From Candidatus Intricatilinea gracilis (GTDB taxonomy: Bacteria > Pseudomonadota > Gammaproteobacteria > Burkholderiales > Burkholderiaceae_C): DNA of 64,000 nucleotides. The notes beneath the pieces are model-generated. The model worked only from the letters and a program-made list of their open reading frames with translations. It searched no databases and had not been told where the DNA came from. The position numbers were made by a program, and so were the translations under genes. Below are positions 34,442 to 42,594 of the stretch, one piece after another; the stretch's first letter is position 1, and each line of letters begins with the position of its first letter. The stretch lies in contig JADJDQ010000008.1 of assembly GCA_016702605.1 (NCBI GenBank), positions 28,722 through 92,721 of the forward strand. Reading direction: 5' to 3'.

Positions 34442-35401
34442 TCAATCGAGTTCGCGCACCACCCGCAGTCCCTTGGATGTGGAGTTGCCGGGGGCAATGC
34501 CGCCTCGGAACGCCGATCGCGAGTAGGCTGGGTTGTCGTACCAACTGCCGCCGCGCAACATGTGACGATCGTCTGAACAGTCCTTCACCCAGGGTTTGCC
34601 GTCCTTGGGTGCACGTTTGTAGTTGTCGTGCGGGCAGTCGATCACCCACTCGAGTACGTTGCCGTGCACGTCGTACAGGCCCCAGGCATTGGGCGCCAGA
34701 CTGCCTACCGGCAAGGTCTGGTCGCGGCCCTTGCCCTTGACGCTGCCGTTGTAGGTGAAGTTGGCGGCGTAATTGGTGTTGCTCGGATCGAGCTTGTTGC
34801 CGTAGGTGAACGCCGTGGTGGTGCCGGCGCGTGCGGCGTATTCCCACTCGGCTTCGCTGGGCAGGCGGTAACGTTTGCCGGTCTTCTTGCTCAGCCACTG
34901 GGTGAACTGCTCGCCGTCCTCGTAGTCGACGTTGATCACCGGGCGTTTGCCGCGGCCCCACTTGTTGTCGTCCGCCTCGGTGCTGCAAGCCTTGGCGGCG
35001 ACACAGGCGTCGTATTGCTCGAACGTCACCTCGTAGGCACCGATCGCAAACCTGCGCAGCGTCACCTTGTGCTGCGGACCTTCGTCGTCGCGGCGGTCGA
35101 GTTCACTGGCGGGCGACCCCATCATGAAACTTCCGGCCGGCACCACCACCAGCCAGGGGCAGACGTCGCTGTCGCAATCGCGAAAGCGCTGGCCGGCCGC
35201 GGGTGCGCCCGATGCCGGCTTGGCTGCCGGTGCGGTGGCCTTGGCCGGGGGTTTGGCGGGGATCGACTGAGCCGGCGCAGACGCGGCAGACACTGCCAGC
35301 CCCGCACAAACAACTACCGCCCTCCAAGCGACCGGGCGAGGGGGCACACCGGTGGCGACCGGCGCGTATGTTCGGACGGGGTGTGTGTACACAAGTGACA
35401 T
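34442..35401 (-). CDS. FGE-sulfatase (SUMF1) fold protein, exported or anchored, no catalytic cysteines
   Basis: A 319-residue protein. An N-terminal hydrophobic segment (about 26-44, AWRAVVVCAGLAVSAAS) is followed by a Pro/Ala linker, a FRDCDSDVCPW motif (likely disulfide), then an FGE-sulfatase domain from about residue 84: VVPAGSFMMGSP, YEVTFEQYDACV, RLPSEAEWEYAARAG, LYDVHGNVLEWV, MLRGGSWYDN. True formylglycine-generating enzymes carry two active-site Cys after RGGSW; here the segment is YDNPAYSRS, so that chemistry is not expected. It may bind a ligand through its C-type-lectin-like fold. A paralogous domain lies in the TIR fusion at 37754-39661. Confidence 0.85.
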   Translation of the reverse strand: MSLVYTHPVRTYAPVATGVPPRPVAWRAVVVCAGLAVSAASAPAQSIPAKPPAKATAPAAKPASGAPAAGQRFRDCDSDVCPWLVVVPAGSFMMGSPASELDRRDDEGPQHKVTLRRFAIGAYEVTFEQYDACVAAKACSTEADDNKWGRGKRPVINVDYEDGEQFTQWLSKKTGKRYRLPSEAEWEYAARAGTTTAFTYGNKLDPSNTNYAANFTYNGSVKGKGRDQTLPVGSLAPNAWGLYDVHGNVLEWVIDCPHDNYKRAPKDGKPWVKDCSDDRHMLRGGSWYDNPAYSRSAFRGGIAPGNSTSKGLRVVRELD

Positions 35402-35690
35402 GGCGAGTTCGACTCCAGCTGAAATGGCAATAAGTTCGGAGCGGATTTGACGCGATCCCGGCGCCACATGTTCACCGCGGTCGCGTCACGCCGCGTGAGA
35501 TCTCACCGGCTCACGAGTCCACGCCGCAGCGCTTGGTGCAGGTGCGGAGCCGGTGGGGCGCGGTGAACCCATGCACGCGTCCGTCCCGCAACGCCAGGTC
35601 CTGCGCACCGACGGTTCTTTCTGCGCGGCGTAGCATCGCGGCATGTGTGGCCAGCGCCGTGACTCCCAGCCCAGCGACCATCGACCGTCG

Positions 35691-36158
35691 ATGTGTGACG
35701 GCTGCGCACCTGTGGTCCCCCCAGACACGGCCACCCGCCACACCACGAGCCGACACTCACGCCGGCACCTTGCCCGGCTGCTGGCTCTGACTTCTCTCGC
35801 CTTGGCCGGTTGCGGCGGTGGCATCGTCATCGGGCTGGGCGGCGGTTTCGACGACTTTCCGCCCGACGTGAGCCTGGTGATCAATGTCGACCAGGCCTTT
35901 GCCGGCGAGGTGCTGCGTCTGTCGGCCGCCGCCAGCGACGACTACGGCGTCGACACGGTCGAGTTCTACCGCATCGAACCCAGCGGCAGCCGCACGTTCC
36001 TGGGCGCCGACGGCCGTGCACCCTGGACGCTGGACACCGTGATGCCCGACGTCATCACCAGCAGCGGCAGCACCTTCGCGCGTTATGTCGCCCGCGCCGT
36101 CGACGGTGCCGGCCAGATCGGCGACAGCACCATCGTCGCCGTGCAGCAGTTGCGCTGA
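35691..36158 (+). CDS. Putative lipoprotein with Ig-like domain
   Basis: About 155 residues. The lipobox is clear (LLALTSLALAGCGG), so the mature protein starts at Cys and is lipid-anchored. The domain after it (PDVSLVINVDQAFAGEVLRLSAAASDDYGVDTVEFYRI) reads like a bacterial Ig-like or cadherin-type fold, where 'A.D..GV..VEFY' is common. The start is uncertain: ATGs at 35643 and 35691 are in frame, and both leave a long, Arg/His-rich stretch before the hydrophobic core. I chose the nearer one. It is convergent with the patatin gene, with only 9 bp between stops. Function unknown. Confidence 0.65.
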   Translation: MCDGCAPVVPPDTATRHTTSRHSRRHLARLLALTSLALAGCGGGIVIGLGGGFDDFPPDVSLVINVDQAFAGEVLRLSAAASDDYGVDTVEFYRIEPSGSRTFLGADGRAPWTLDTVMPDVITSSGSTFARYVARAVDGAGQIGDSTIVAVQQLR

Positions 36159-36167
36159 GCCGTTGCC

Positions 36168-37466
36168 TCAGGCAGCGCGCGGCGCCAGGTAGACCGGCGC
36201 AATCTCGGTCGAACTGCGCTGGCCCACGTCGGCCAGATGCGCCGCCAGCCATTTCACGGCGGCAGCACGCCCGAGTTCGAACAACTCGTGCAACAGGCGC
36301 GCGTCGGTATTGAGCTTGCTGCTCGCGTCGTACGGCGCCAGCCCCTCTTCGTCGGCCACCCGGTGCAGGTGCAGGTTCTTGTAGTGGTCCAGTTCGAGCT
36401 TGCCCTGGTCGATGAGTTTTTGCACGAAGGCGATGGCACGCATCTCGGCCACCAGGCTGGCGTTGAAAGTGATCTCGTTCACGCGATCGGCGATGTCGGT
36501 CACCGACGTCGGCACACCCGGGCGCACCAGCGGGTTGATCTGCACCAGCAGTACGTCCGACGTGGCCGTCTCGTAGATCAGCGGCCACAGCGCCGGGTTG
36601 CCGGCAAAACCACCGTCCCAATAGGCTTCGTCGACACCGTCACCACGGTCGATCATCACCGACTGGAACACCTGCGGCAGGCAGGCCGACGCCAGCAGTG
36701 CGTCCAGGCTCAGCGATTCGCCGCTGAACACCCGCGGCTGCCCGGTGCTCACCGCTGTGGCCGTGACGAACACCTTGAGCGGCCCGCCGCGCAGCAGCGC
36801 CAGGTCGACGTGTTTCTCGAGCACCGTGCGCAGCGGGTTCAGGTTGAGCGGGTTGAACTGATAGGGGCTCAGGCTTTTCCAGAACGCGTCCCACAGGCCG
36901 CAGAGCGGCCACGAGTCGAGGTTGAACAGCGAGGTGGGCCACATCGGCGCGGTGGCGCCAGGCAACGCGAACGGCGAAGCTCCTGGCCAGGCAAATGCCT
37001 GCACACCTACCGGCGACGCCACGCCGCCAGCCGCGCCCGTCGTCGCCACCGCCGTGCCAGCTGGCATGCCGAACAGTTGCGTCCCGCCGATGCCCGCCAA
37101 CCCCTTGTGTCCTCCCAGGCAACCCGGCGAGCCACCGATTTCGCTCCAGAACGCCCGCAGCGCCGCCCGCGCCCCGTCGCGCCCGCCACGCGCATACCCC
37201 GTGGCCAGCACCGCCGCGTTCATCGCCCCGGCGCTGGTGCCCGACACACCGTCGAACGCCAGCCGTCCATCCTCGAGCAGCGCATCCAGCACGCCCCACG
37301 TGAACGCGCCGTGTGAACCGCCGCCTTGCAGCGCCAGATCGATGGCCGGCTGCGAGCCCGCAGCGTCAGCAGCGCCATCAGCGCCGGCGGACGCGATCGT
37401 CACGGCTCGCTTGCGCGCGCCCTTGGGGGCGGAGGTGGACGTCGACGAAGCGGATCTGGTGGCCAT
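36168..37466 (-). CDS. Patatin-like phospholipase
   Basis: A 432-residue patatin-family lipid acyl hydrolase. The oxyanion loop GGGSHG is at residues 48-53, the nucleophile Ser78 in GTSAG, and the dyad Asp284 in WDGGFAGN. The first 40 residues are Ala/Ser/Lys-rich and look disordered. A Gly/Ala/Pro-rich insert lies between about 110 and 180. No signal peptide is seen. Relatives include cytosolic phospholipases, some of which act as cell-killing effectors in defence systems. No nucleotide cyclase or other partner gene adjoins it, so only the hydrolase fold is supported here. Confidence 0.88.
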   Translation of the reverse strand: MATRSASSTSTSAPKGARKRAVTIASAGADGAADAAGSQPAIDLALQGGGSHGAFTWGVLDALLEDGRLAFDGVSGTSAGAMNAAVLATGYARGGRDGARAALRAFWSEIGGSPGCLGGHKGLAGIGGTQLFGMPAGTAVATTGAAGGVASPVGVQAFAWPGASPFALPGATAPMWPTSLFNLDSWPLCGLWDAFWKSLSPYQFNPLNLNPLRTVLEKHVDLALLRGGPLKVFVTATAVSTGQPRVFSGESLSLDALLASACLPQVFQSVMIDRGDGVDEAYWDGGFAGNPALWPLIYETATSDVLLVQINPLVRPGVPTSVTDIADRVNEITFNASLVAEMRAIAFVQKLIDQGKLELDHYKNLHLHRVADEEGLAPYDASSKLNTDARLLHELFELGRAAAVKWLAAHLADVGQRSSTEIAPVYLAPRAA

Positions 37467-37753
37467 GAGTTTCCCTGTGTTGCTGGGGCCGCATCAGGCG
37501 CGAGCGGCGCCGCGCCCCTGCGGCCACGACATCGACACTCGGTCAGCATCACCCCGAACCGGCCATCTTGCCATTGCAGGCCTACGCGAATGTTGCATTG
37601 CACAATCTTTCAGTTCGAGGCGAGGATTTGTGCTCTTGCACGCGGCCGCACGACTCGACTCGGGCCGAACTGCTTGCTGTCGGCAGCACGACCCCAGGTC
37701 GAACCACAGGTCAGTCCCGCAACGGCAATCTGAGCCGCCCCGGGCCGCCAGGA

Positions 37754-39661
37754 TCACAGCGCACGGGCCACACGCAACCCCTCGACGTCGATCGTGAGTG
37801 AGCCGTCGGCGCGAAAAGCAGAGCGGGCAGTTTGCGGGTCGAAGGTCCAGGCGCCGCCGCGCTGCACATGGCCAACGGAGGTCGCCGCCGATGTCCAAAC
37901 CGACCCGTCGGTCGGTGCGTCGACATAGCTGTCGTGAAAGGCGTCCTCGACCCACTCGCTGACATTGCCATGCATGTCATGCAATTGCCAGGCATTGGCC
38001 GACAGGCTGCCGACGGGCAACGTCTTGCTGCGGTATTCACCTTCGGAACTGCCGTTGTAGGTGAAGTGCCCGTCGAAGTTGACTTGTGTGGTACTGATCT
38101 GCTTGCCAAAGGCGAAGGGCGTGGTCGACCCGGCCCGAGCGGCGTACTCCCATTCGGCTTCGCTCAGCAGGCGATAGCTCTTGCCGGTCTTGCTGCTCAG
38201 CCAGCGCACGTAGGCCTGTGCTTCGTGCCACTTGACGTTGATCACCGGGCGCTTGCCGCGCCCCCAACCGGCGTCGAAGGGCTTGGGCGGGCAACCACCG
38301 GCGTGCATGCAAGCGTCCCACTGCTCGAACGTGACTTCGAATTGCCCCGCAGCAAAGGCAGCGACCCGCACCCTGTGCTGCGGACCTTCGTTTTCCCGGC
38401 GCCCCGGCTCACTTTCAGGCGAACCCATGAGGAAGCTGCCCGCCGGCAGCACGACCATCCAGGGGCAGACATCCGAATCGCAGTCGCGAAATCGGGTGAA
38501 AGGCGCCATGGGTGCCGCAGGTTCTGGCGCCAGGCGGGCGGCGGGTGCGCTCTGGAGCCCCTGCTGCACGGTTGCATTGATCGATATCGGGCGTCCGATC
38601 GCCACCGAGGCCGCGCGTGCGGGCGATGGCGCGCCGGTGGGTGTACTTGCGGGCGCAGTGTTGGCCACGACCACGGACGCCCCCACCCGGACGGTGGATG
38701 CAACCGTGGCCGCAGCAGGGCCGACCGCTGAGGAGCTCGGTTGACCCGCCATCACGCCGGGTGGCGCCGGCGGGTCCGGCTTCCACCAGCCGTTGTGCCA
38801 CGCCTGGTAGCCGAGCACCACGACGACCACCGCGCCGCTGGCGACCTTGGACGCGGCCGATTGCCACCACGATTCGGGCTGAGGCACAGCAGGTGCGGGT
38901 GCGGGCTCGGCGGCAAACGCGGCGCCGTCGTCCGTCTCGTCGGCCGTCTTGGGCGTGGCGTCGACGGTCTTGGGCCGCGAGCGCGGCTGTCTTGGCGCAG
39001 GCTTGTTCGCGCTCGCAGTCTCGGGCGGCGCGGCTTCCTGCAGCAGAGCGGGCGCCGCAGGTCGAGGGTCAGGTTCAGGTTCGGCCACGTGTGGAGCCGG
39101 ATGCCGTGGCGGCGGCTGCACCGGCGCTGAGGTGATGGCAATGGCAGGCTGCGCCGTTGCCGGCAGCCGCGACTCGGCCAGGGTTGCCGGCAGCGTCGCT
39201 GCGCCAGCCGTTCGTTTCAGGCTGCCGACGAGCCGGCCCATGTCGCCGTCGAAGCGCTTGAAGTCCAGTTCCAAGGCCTGGCGCCGCAGCAAAGCGTGCA
39301 GGTCAGCGGGCAGATCGACGGTGCGCGGCATCAGCGCGCCATTGATCAGCACCGGCACGACACGCACGCCTCGCGCCAGCGCAGTGCGCAGCTCGATGCG
39401 CACGAAGTCGTTCTCGTCGTCGATGCGGCGGCCGCCGCGGCCGTCGGGCAGGTCGAGCCAGTGTGGGCCGATCAGCGCCAGCAGCACCTGGCAGTCCTGC
39501 AGCTGCCGCTCGAGCTGCTCGACGAAGTCGACACCGTAGTCCAGCCCTTCGAGGTCGATGAACACGCGCTCGTGGCCGAACTCGCCGCGCAGCCGCTCGT
39601 AGACGGCGCGAGCTTCGGCCAGGGTGTCCTGGCGGCGGTAGCTGATGAAGATGCCGGGCAT
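37754..39661 (-). CDS. TIR domain - transmembrane - FGE-sulfatase fold fusion protein
   Basis: A 635-residue three-part protein. Residues 1-150 form a TIR domain: GIFISYRRQDTL, VFIDLEGLDYGVDFVEQL, LLALIGPHWL, and FVRIELRTALARGVRVVPVLI. In the last, Glu90 aligns with the catalytic Glu of NAD-cleaving TIR domains (WVxxE pattern). A Pro/Ala-rich linker follows, then one transmembrane segment at about 272-288 and a second linker. An FGE-sulfatase domain runs from about 398 to the end, lacking the two catalytic Cys (RGGAWTFDPQTA). It looks like a sensor outside, signalling or NADase domain inside. The start MPGIFISY (39661) gives a normal TIR N-terminus. Confidence 0.85.
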   Translation of the reverse strand: MPGIFISYRRQDTLAEARAVYERLRGEFGHERVFIDLEGLDYGVDFVEQLERQLQDCQVLLALIGPHWLDLPDGRGGRRIDDENDFVRIELRTALARGVRVVPVLINGALMPRTVDLPADLHALLRRQALELDFKRFDGDMGRLVGSLKRTAGAATLPATLAESRLPATAQPAIAITSAPVQPPPRHPAPHVAEPEPDPRPAAPALLQEAAPPETASANKPAPRQPRSRPKTVDATPKTADETDDGAAFAAEPAPAPAVPQPESWWQSAASKVASGAVVVVVLGYQAWHNGWWKPDPPAPPGVMAGQPSSSAVGPAAATVASTVRVGASVVVANTAPASTPTGAPSPARAASVAIGRPISINATVQQGLQSAPAARLAPEPAAPMAPFTRFRDCDSDVCPWMVVLPAGSFLMGSPESEPGRRENEGPQHRVRVAAFAAGQFEVTFEQWDACMHAGGCPPKPFDAGWGRGKRPVINVKWHEAQAYVRWLSSKTGKSYRLLSEAEWEYAARAGSTTPFAFGKQISTTQVNFDGHFTYNGSSEGEYRSKTLPVGSLSANAWQLHDMHGNVSEWVEDAFHDSYVDAPTDGSVWTSAATSVGHVQRGGAWTFDPQTARSAFRADGSLTIDVEGLRVARAL

Positions 39662-39814
39662 CGTGCGTGGGCGCTCGCGTGGCAATGGGCTGCGGGTGGC
39701 CGCGCCGTTGACCCCTCCCCGACGCTGGGTTTCATTCTAGGGAGACGGGGTGCCGGGTGTGTCAGGGGAACAACGCGGAGGGCCACACGCCAGCGCGCTG
39801 AATCGTGGTGCGGC

Positions 39815-40264
39815 TCACGCGGCCAGTGCCCGCACGTGACCCAGCTGGGCGTAGTCCAGGATCTTTCGGTCACGGGTGACGAGCGTGGCACCTTCGGCAC
39901 GGGCAGCGGCCACCAGCATGCGATCGGCTGGATCGGGGTGGAACTCGCCCGGCAGGGCGCACGAGTCGAGCAGCACCGCCGGGTCACTGAGGGGCAGCAG
40001 GCGGATCCCGGGCGGGCTGAGTGCCTGCTGTACCCATGTCTGGATCGGCATGGACAAGTTGATGCGCTGCCTGGCATGCAGCAGCCCGATCTCCCAGACC
40101 GAAACGATCGACACCAGCAGTTCGCGCCGAGCACCGGCGGCGTCGATGGCTGCCAACACGGGCGGCGCCAGCATGCCCGGTTGGCCGGTGACCAGCCAGA
40201 TCCAGACATGGGTGTCGAGCAGCAGGTGCTGCGTATGGGCCGACGAGGGCATGGCTGTCAGCAT
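39815..40264 (-). CDS. PIN-domain toxin (VapC-like)
   Basis: A 149-residue PIN-domain endoribonuclease of a type II toxin-antitoxin pair. The acidic site is complete: LLLDTHVWIW (Asp), VSVWEIGLL (Glu), ADRMLVAAAR (Asp) and LVTRDRKILDY (Asp). The DTHVW start is typical of the group that pairs with Phd-type antitoxins. The first ~13 residues may be surplus, as an ATG at 40252 is also possible. The antitoxin gene lies 38 bp upstream on the same strand and would be translated first. Confidence 0.88.
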   Translation of the reverse strand: MLTAMPSSAHTQHLLLDTHVWIWLVTGQPGMLAPPVLAAIDAAGARRELLVSIVSVWEIGLLHARQRINLSMPIQTWVQQALSPPGIRLLPLSDPAVLLDSCALPGEFHPDPADRMLVAAARAEGATLVTRDRKILDYAQLGHVRALAA

Positions 40265-40302
40265 GGCAGGCGCTGCGCTGGCTAGGACATGCTCGGTGCA
40301 GC

Positions 40303-40611
40303 TCAGGCGCCCGCGGGCGGCTGCGCGGCCAGCAGTACCGTGGGCCCGGACAAGCCCCAGGGATCATCCTGGGGCGACAGTGCCTGGTCCGCCTCCCACG
40401 CGGGACCGGGCACATCGACGATGTCACCGACGATCACGGCGGTGCCACGCATGCAGCCGAACAGGCTGGGCGGCTCCGCATCCGGCTCGGGCGGCACCAG
40501 CCGCGCCACCACCTTGCCGCGCTTGGTGATGGTGATGGGCTGACCGGTGGCGGCCACCTCGTCCATCAACTTGAGGCAGCGGGCCTTGAAATCGGCGGCG
40601 GTGATGTCCAT
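40303..40611 (-). CDS. Phd/YefM-family antitoxin
   Basis: A 102-residue antitoxin. The N-terminal DNA-binding half is classic Phd: MDITAADFKARCLKLMDEVAATGQPITITKRGKVVARLVP. The C-terminal half is acidic and Pro/Trp-containing (DVPGPAWEADQ) and would wrap the PIN toxin. The ATG at 40611 has GAGG 6 nt upstream. A perfect 8-bp inverted repeat lies 11-32 bp upstream of the start, as expected of an autoregulatory operator. The toxin gene follows 38 bp downstream. Confidence 0.88.
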   Translation of the reverse strand: MDITAADFKARCLKLMDEVAATGQPITITKRGKVVARLVPPEPDAEPPSLFGCMRGTAVIVGDIVDVPGPAWEADQALSPQDDPWGLSGPTVLLAAQPPAGA

Positions 40612-40621
40612 GGGCGCCTCT

Positions 40622-40643
40622 ATGGTCACGAGGTAGTGACCAT
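40622..40643 (-). promoter_or_regulatory. Probable operator of the toxin-antitoxin operon
   Basis: ATGGTCAC and GTGACCAT form a perfect inverted repeat around a 6-nt spacer, 11 bp upstream of the antitoxin start. This is the expected place for Phd-type autorepression. Confidence 0.6.
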
Positions 40644-40712
40644 GAATGTACTGCGACTGGCGCGCCGGCGCCAAGGCCCCTCGGAGACACGTCACCACAG
40701 TCGGCCGGCGGC

Positions 40713-40736
40713 GGGTGTATGGCGCGGCTGTACTTC
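40713..40736 (+). repeat. Upstream repeat copy 1 (possible activator site)
   Basis: GGGTGTATGGCGCGGCTGTA and the following CTTC recur, with two changes, at 42420-42443. Each copy lies about 95-120 bp before a sigma-54 promoter, the right distance for an enhancer bound by an NtrC-type activator. Confidence 0.5.
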
Positions 40737-40828
40737 ATCGATCGGCATTTGCCGCTCGGACAGGCTGATTTCCCTGCCAACGCCGCCAAGCCCTTGATTT
40801 CGCTGGAGATATTGCCGGCACCGGGGTA

Positions 40829-40847
40829 TTGGCACGCTCGATGCAAT
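40829..40847 (+). promoter_or_regulatory. Sigma-54 promoter of the first receiver gene
   Basis: TTGGCACG-CTCG-ATGCAAT has the invariant GG (40831-40832) and GC (40843-40844) separated by exactly 10 nt, with one mismatch to the -12 consensus. It lies 32 bp before the ATG at 40879. Confidence 0.8.
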
Positions 40848-40878
40848 ACCTCAGGCAAGAACAAACGAGGTGGCCCAA

Positions 40879-41310
40879 ATGATCAACAAGACCAAGATCC
40901 TGATCGTCGATGACGAACCGGTGGTCAGGCTGGCTTACTCACGCATCCTGGCCAGTGACCACAGTCTGGTGGAAGCAGTCAGCAACGGTGTGGATGCGCT
41001 CGAGCGGCTGGCCGAACAGGCCTTCGATGTCGTGTTGCTCGACCTGCGCATGCCCGGCATGGACGGCATGGCGGTGCTGCAGGCGATCAAGCAGAACTGG
41101 CCGGATGTCGAGGTGATCATCATCACCGGCTACGCCGGCATCGACACGGTCAAGCAGTCGGTGGCGCTGGGTGCCTTCGACTACCTGGCCAAGCCGGTCG
41201 GGCCGGACGACGTGATGAACGTGACCAACAGCGCGCTGCGTCACAAGGGCTGGGCGCTGCGCCGCCTTGCCGGCCCGCAGGCGCGCCCCGAATGCCGCTG
41301 CCAGGCCTGA
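40879..41310 (+). CDS. Receiver-only response regulator
   Basis: A 143-residue CheY-like protein with a single REC domain. Acidic pocket DDE is at residues 11-13, the phospho-acceptor Asp55 in VVLLDLRMPGMDG, the switch Thr in IIITGYAG, and the conserved Lys in YLAKPVGPDD. After the domain there is a basic, Cys-containing tail (RLAGPQARPECRCQA) and no output domain. The ATG at 40879 has GAGG 8 nt upstream. A sigma-54 promoter precedes it. It is the first of three receiver genes in a row and probably passes phosphate or binds a partner. Confidence 0.9.
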   Translation: MINKTKILIVDDEPVVRLAYSRILASDHSLVEAVSNGVDALERLAEQAFDVVLLDLRMPGMDGMAVLQAIKQNWPDVEVIIITGYAGIDTVKQSVALGAFDYLAKPVGPDDVMNVTNSALRHKGWALRRLAGPQARPECRCQA

Positions 41311-41412
41311 GCAGCCCCCCCCCAATTCAATCAGCCGATCGAACCAACGATCTTCAATCCGGCCGACGGTCACTCACCCGACGCCTTTCACGAATCTCAA
41401 CAGGAGTGAATC

Positions 41413-42162
41413 ATGAGTGCCTTGCGCAATGTGTTGGTGGTGGACGATGACCCGGTCGTGAGCAAGAGCTTCAACCGTGTCCTGACTGCCAAGGGTTACA
41501 CCGTCATCCATGCCCAGAACGGCGCCCAGGCGCTGGAGCAACTGCGCCAGATCGACGTCGACCTGGTGGTGACCGACATCCGCATGCCTGGCATGGACGG
41601 GCTGGAACTGGCCGAGGCCGTCAAGGCCCGCAAGCCCTGGACGCCAGTGGTGATCGTCACCGGCTACGGCACCGAGGCCGACGAGGCGCGCGCCAAGGCG
41701 GCGGGGGTGTCGGTCTTCCTGCACAAGCCGGTGTCACCCGAGTTGATGCAAGGAGCGGCGGACGAGGCGATGCGGGCGCCGGCGCCTGTCGCGCGGGTGG
41801 CCGAGGTGGTCGCAGCGCCCCTGGCGGCAACACCCGAGGTCGCACCGGCAGCTGGCAAGGCTCGGGCCATCGGCCGCAAGGTCTGGCACGTGGCGCTGTT
41901 CTTTGCTGCGCCATTCATCGGCCTGCTCTATGCCGTGATGATGCCGGTCGTCGGGCTGGGCACGCTGGCCTGGCTGGGCGGCAAGGCCATGCTCGAGAAC
42001 GGCACCTTCAAGCGCATGAGCGGCGCCATGGGTTTTGCCGCCAAGGGTGCAGCCGCACCGTTCGTCGGCCTGGCGTTTGCCGTGTTTTTCCCCATCATCG
42101 GCCTGGGCGCTCTGGCCTGGATGGGCAGCAAGGCGCTGTTCACGCGCGCTCACGCCGAATAA
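41413..42162 (+). CDS. Receiver domain fused to two tandem hydrophobic repeats
   Basis: A 249-residue protein. Residues 1-120 are a REC domain (DDD at 11-13, Asp55 in VVTDIRMPGMDG, Lys in FLHKPVSPE). An Ala/Pro linker follows. Then come two copies of a ~30-residue hydrophobic module at about 164-192 and 213-241, each reading AAPF(I/V)GL.(Y/F)AV...P(V/I)(V/I)GLG.LAW. The modules are long enough for membrane hairpins, so this looks like a membrane-anchored receiver. There is no DNA-binding or enzymatic output. AGGAG precedes the ATG; a terminator follows at 42211. Its REC is nearly identical to that of the next gene. Confidence 0.85.
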   Translation: MSALRNVLVVDDDPVVSKSFNRVLTAKGYTVIHAQNGAQALEQLRQIDVDLVVTDIRMPGMDGLELAEAVKARKPWTPVVIVTGYGTEADEARAKAAGVSVFLHKPVSPELMQGAADEAMRAPAPVARVAEVVAAPLAATPEVAPAAGKARAIGRKVWHVALFFAAPFIGLLYAVMMPVVGLGTLAWLGGKAMLENGTFKRMSGAMGFAAKGAAAPFVGLAFAVFFPIIGLGALAWMGSKALFTRAHAE

Positions 42163-42210
42163 GCCAGCCTGCCTGAATTGGCGCGCGCCGCGCCGCGCAT
42201 CGATCTCCCC

Positions 42211-42250
42211 CGCCGCCCGGTCAGGTCACCTGCCCGGGCGGCGGCCTTTT
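42211..42250 (+). terminator. Terminator after the second receiver gene
   Basis: CGCCGCCCGG (42211-42220) pairs perfectly with CCGGGCGGCG (42234-42243). The loop contains its own CAGGT/ACCTG pairing, and GCCTTTT follows. It separates the second receiver from the third receiver's promoter. Confidence 0.8.
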
Positions 42251-42419
42251 GGGCGTTGCCACTCAGGTCACGAACGATCGATCGGCGCCTGGAGATCCGC
42301 TTGTCGCCAGCGCCACGCCCCCCCGGTGAAGGCATACGAGCCCCTGTATAAAGTTTCGATCACTCGCCCGATCGTGTATGTCGTTGATTCTTCTGAATAT
42401 TCCTGAAAAGCAGGGTGCC

Positions 42420-42443
42420 GGGTGTATGGCGGCGATGTACTTC
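42420..42443 (+). repeat. Upstream repeat copy 2 (possible activator site)
   Basis: Second copy of the element at 40713-40736 (GGGTGTATGGCGGCGATGTA, then CTTC). Similarity continues patchily to the sigma-54 promoter (shared TTGATTTC, CCG, TGGCACG, TCGATGCA, TCAGG), showing that the whole ~140-bp upstream region is duplicated. Confidence 0.55.
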
Positions 42444-42535
42444 GGGTTTATCGGCTGATCCAGCCGAGCCACCGAAAGCCCTGCAGATCAGCGCAAGTTA
42501 TTGATTTCATTGACATTACTCCAGACGCCGAGATC

Positions 42536-42553
42536 CTGGCACGGTCGATGCAG
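42536..42553 (+). promoter_or_regulatory. Sigma-54 promoter of the third receiver gene
   Basis: CTGGCACG-GTCG-ATGCAG has GG (42538-42539) and GC (42550-42551) exactly 10 nt apart. It lies 42 bp before the ATG at 42595, and the core is near-identical to the promoter at 40829. Confidence 0.8.
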
Positions 42554-42594
42554 ATGTCAGGTCAAGACCCCCCGATTCACTACTGGAGAAAATC

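Noticed and set aside
33946..34576. Several open frames inside the RNase P RNA gene
   Set aside because: Explained by the structured RNA; no ribosome sites or domains.
36168..39661. Patatin and TIR genes as a CBASS or Thoeris system
   Set aside because: No cyclase, ThsA or sensor gene accompanies them, and the patatin lies on the same strand but separate; the defence idea stays a hypothesis for the TIR fusion only.
34442..39661. FGE-fold genes as targets of a diversity-generating retroelement
   Set aside because: No reverse transcriptase or template repeat is visible in the window.
40719..40913. Small 64-codon frame before the first receiver
   Set aside because: It covers the sigma-54 promoter and its composition is not protein-like.
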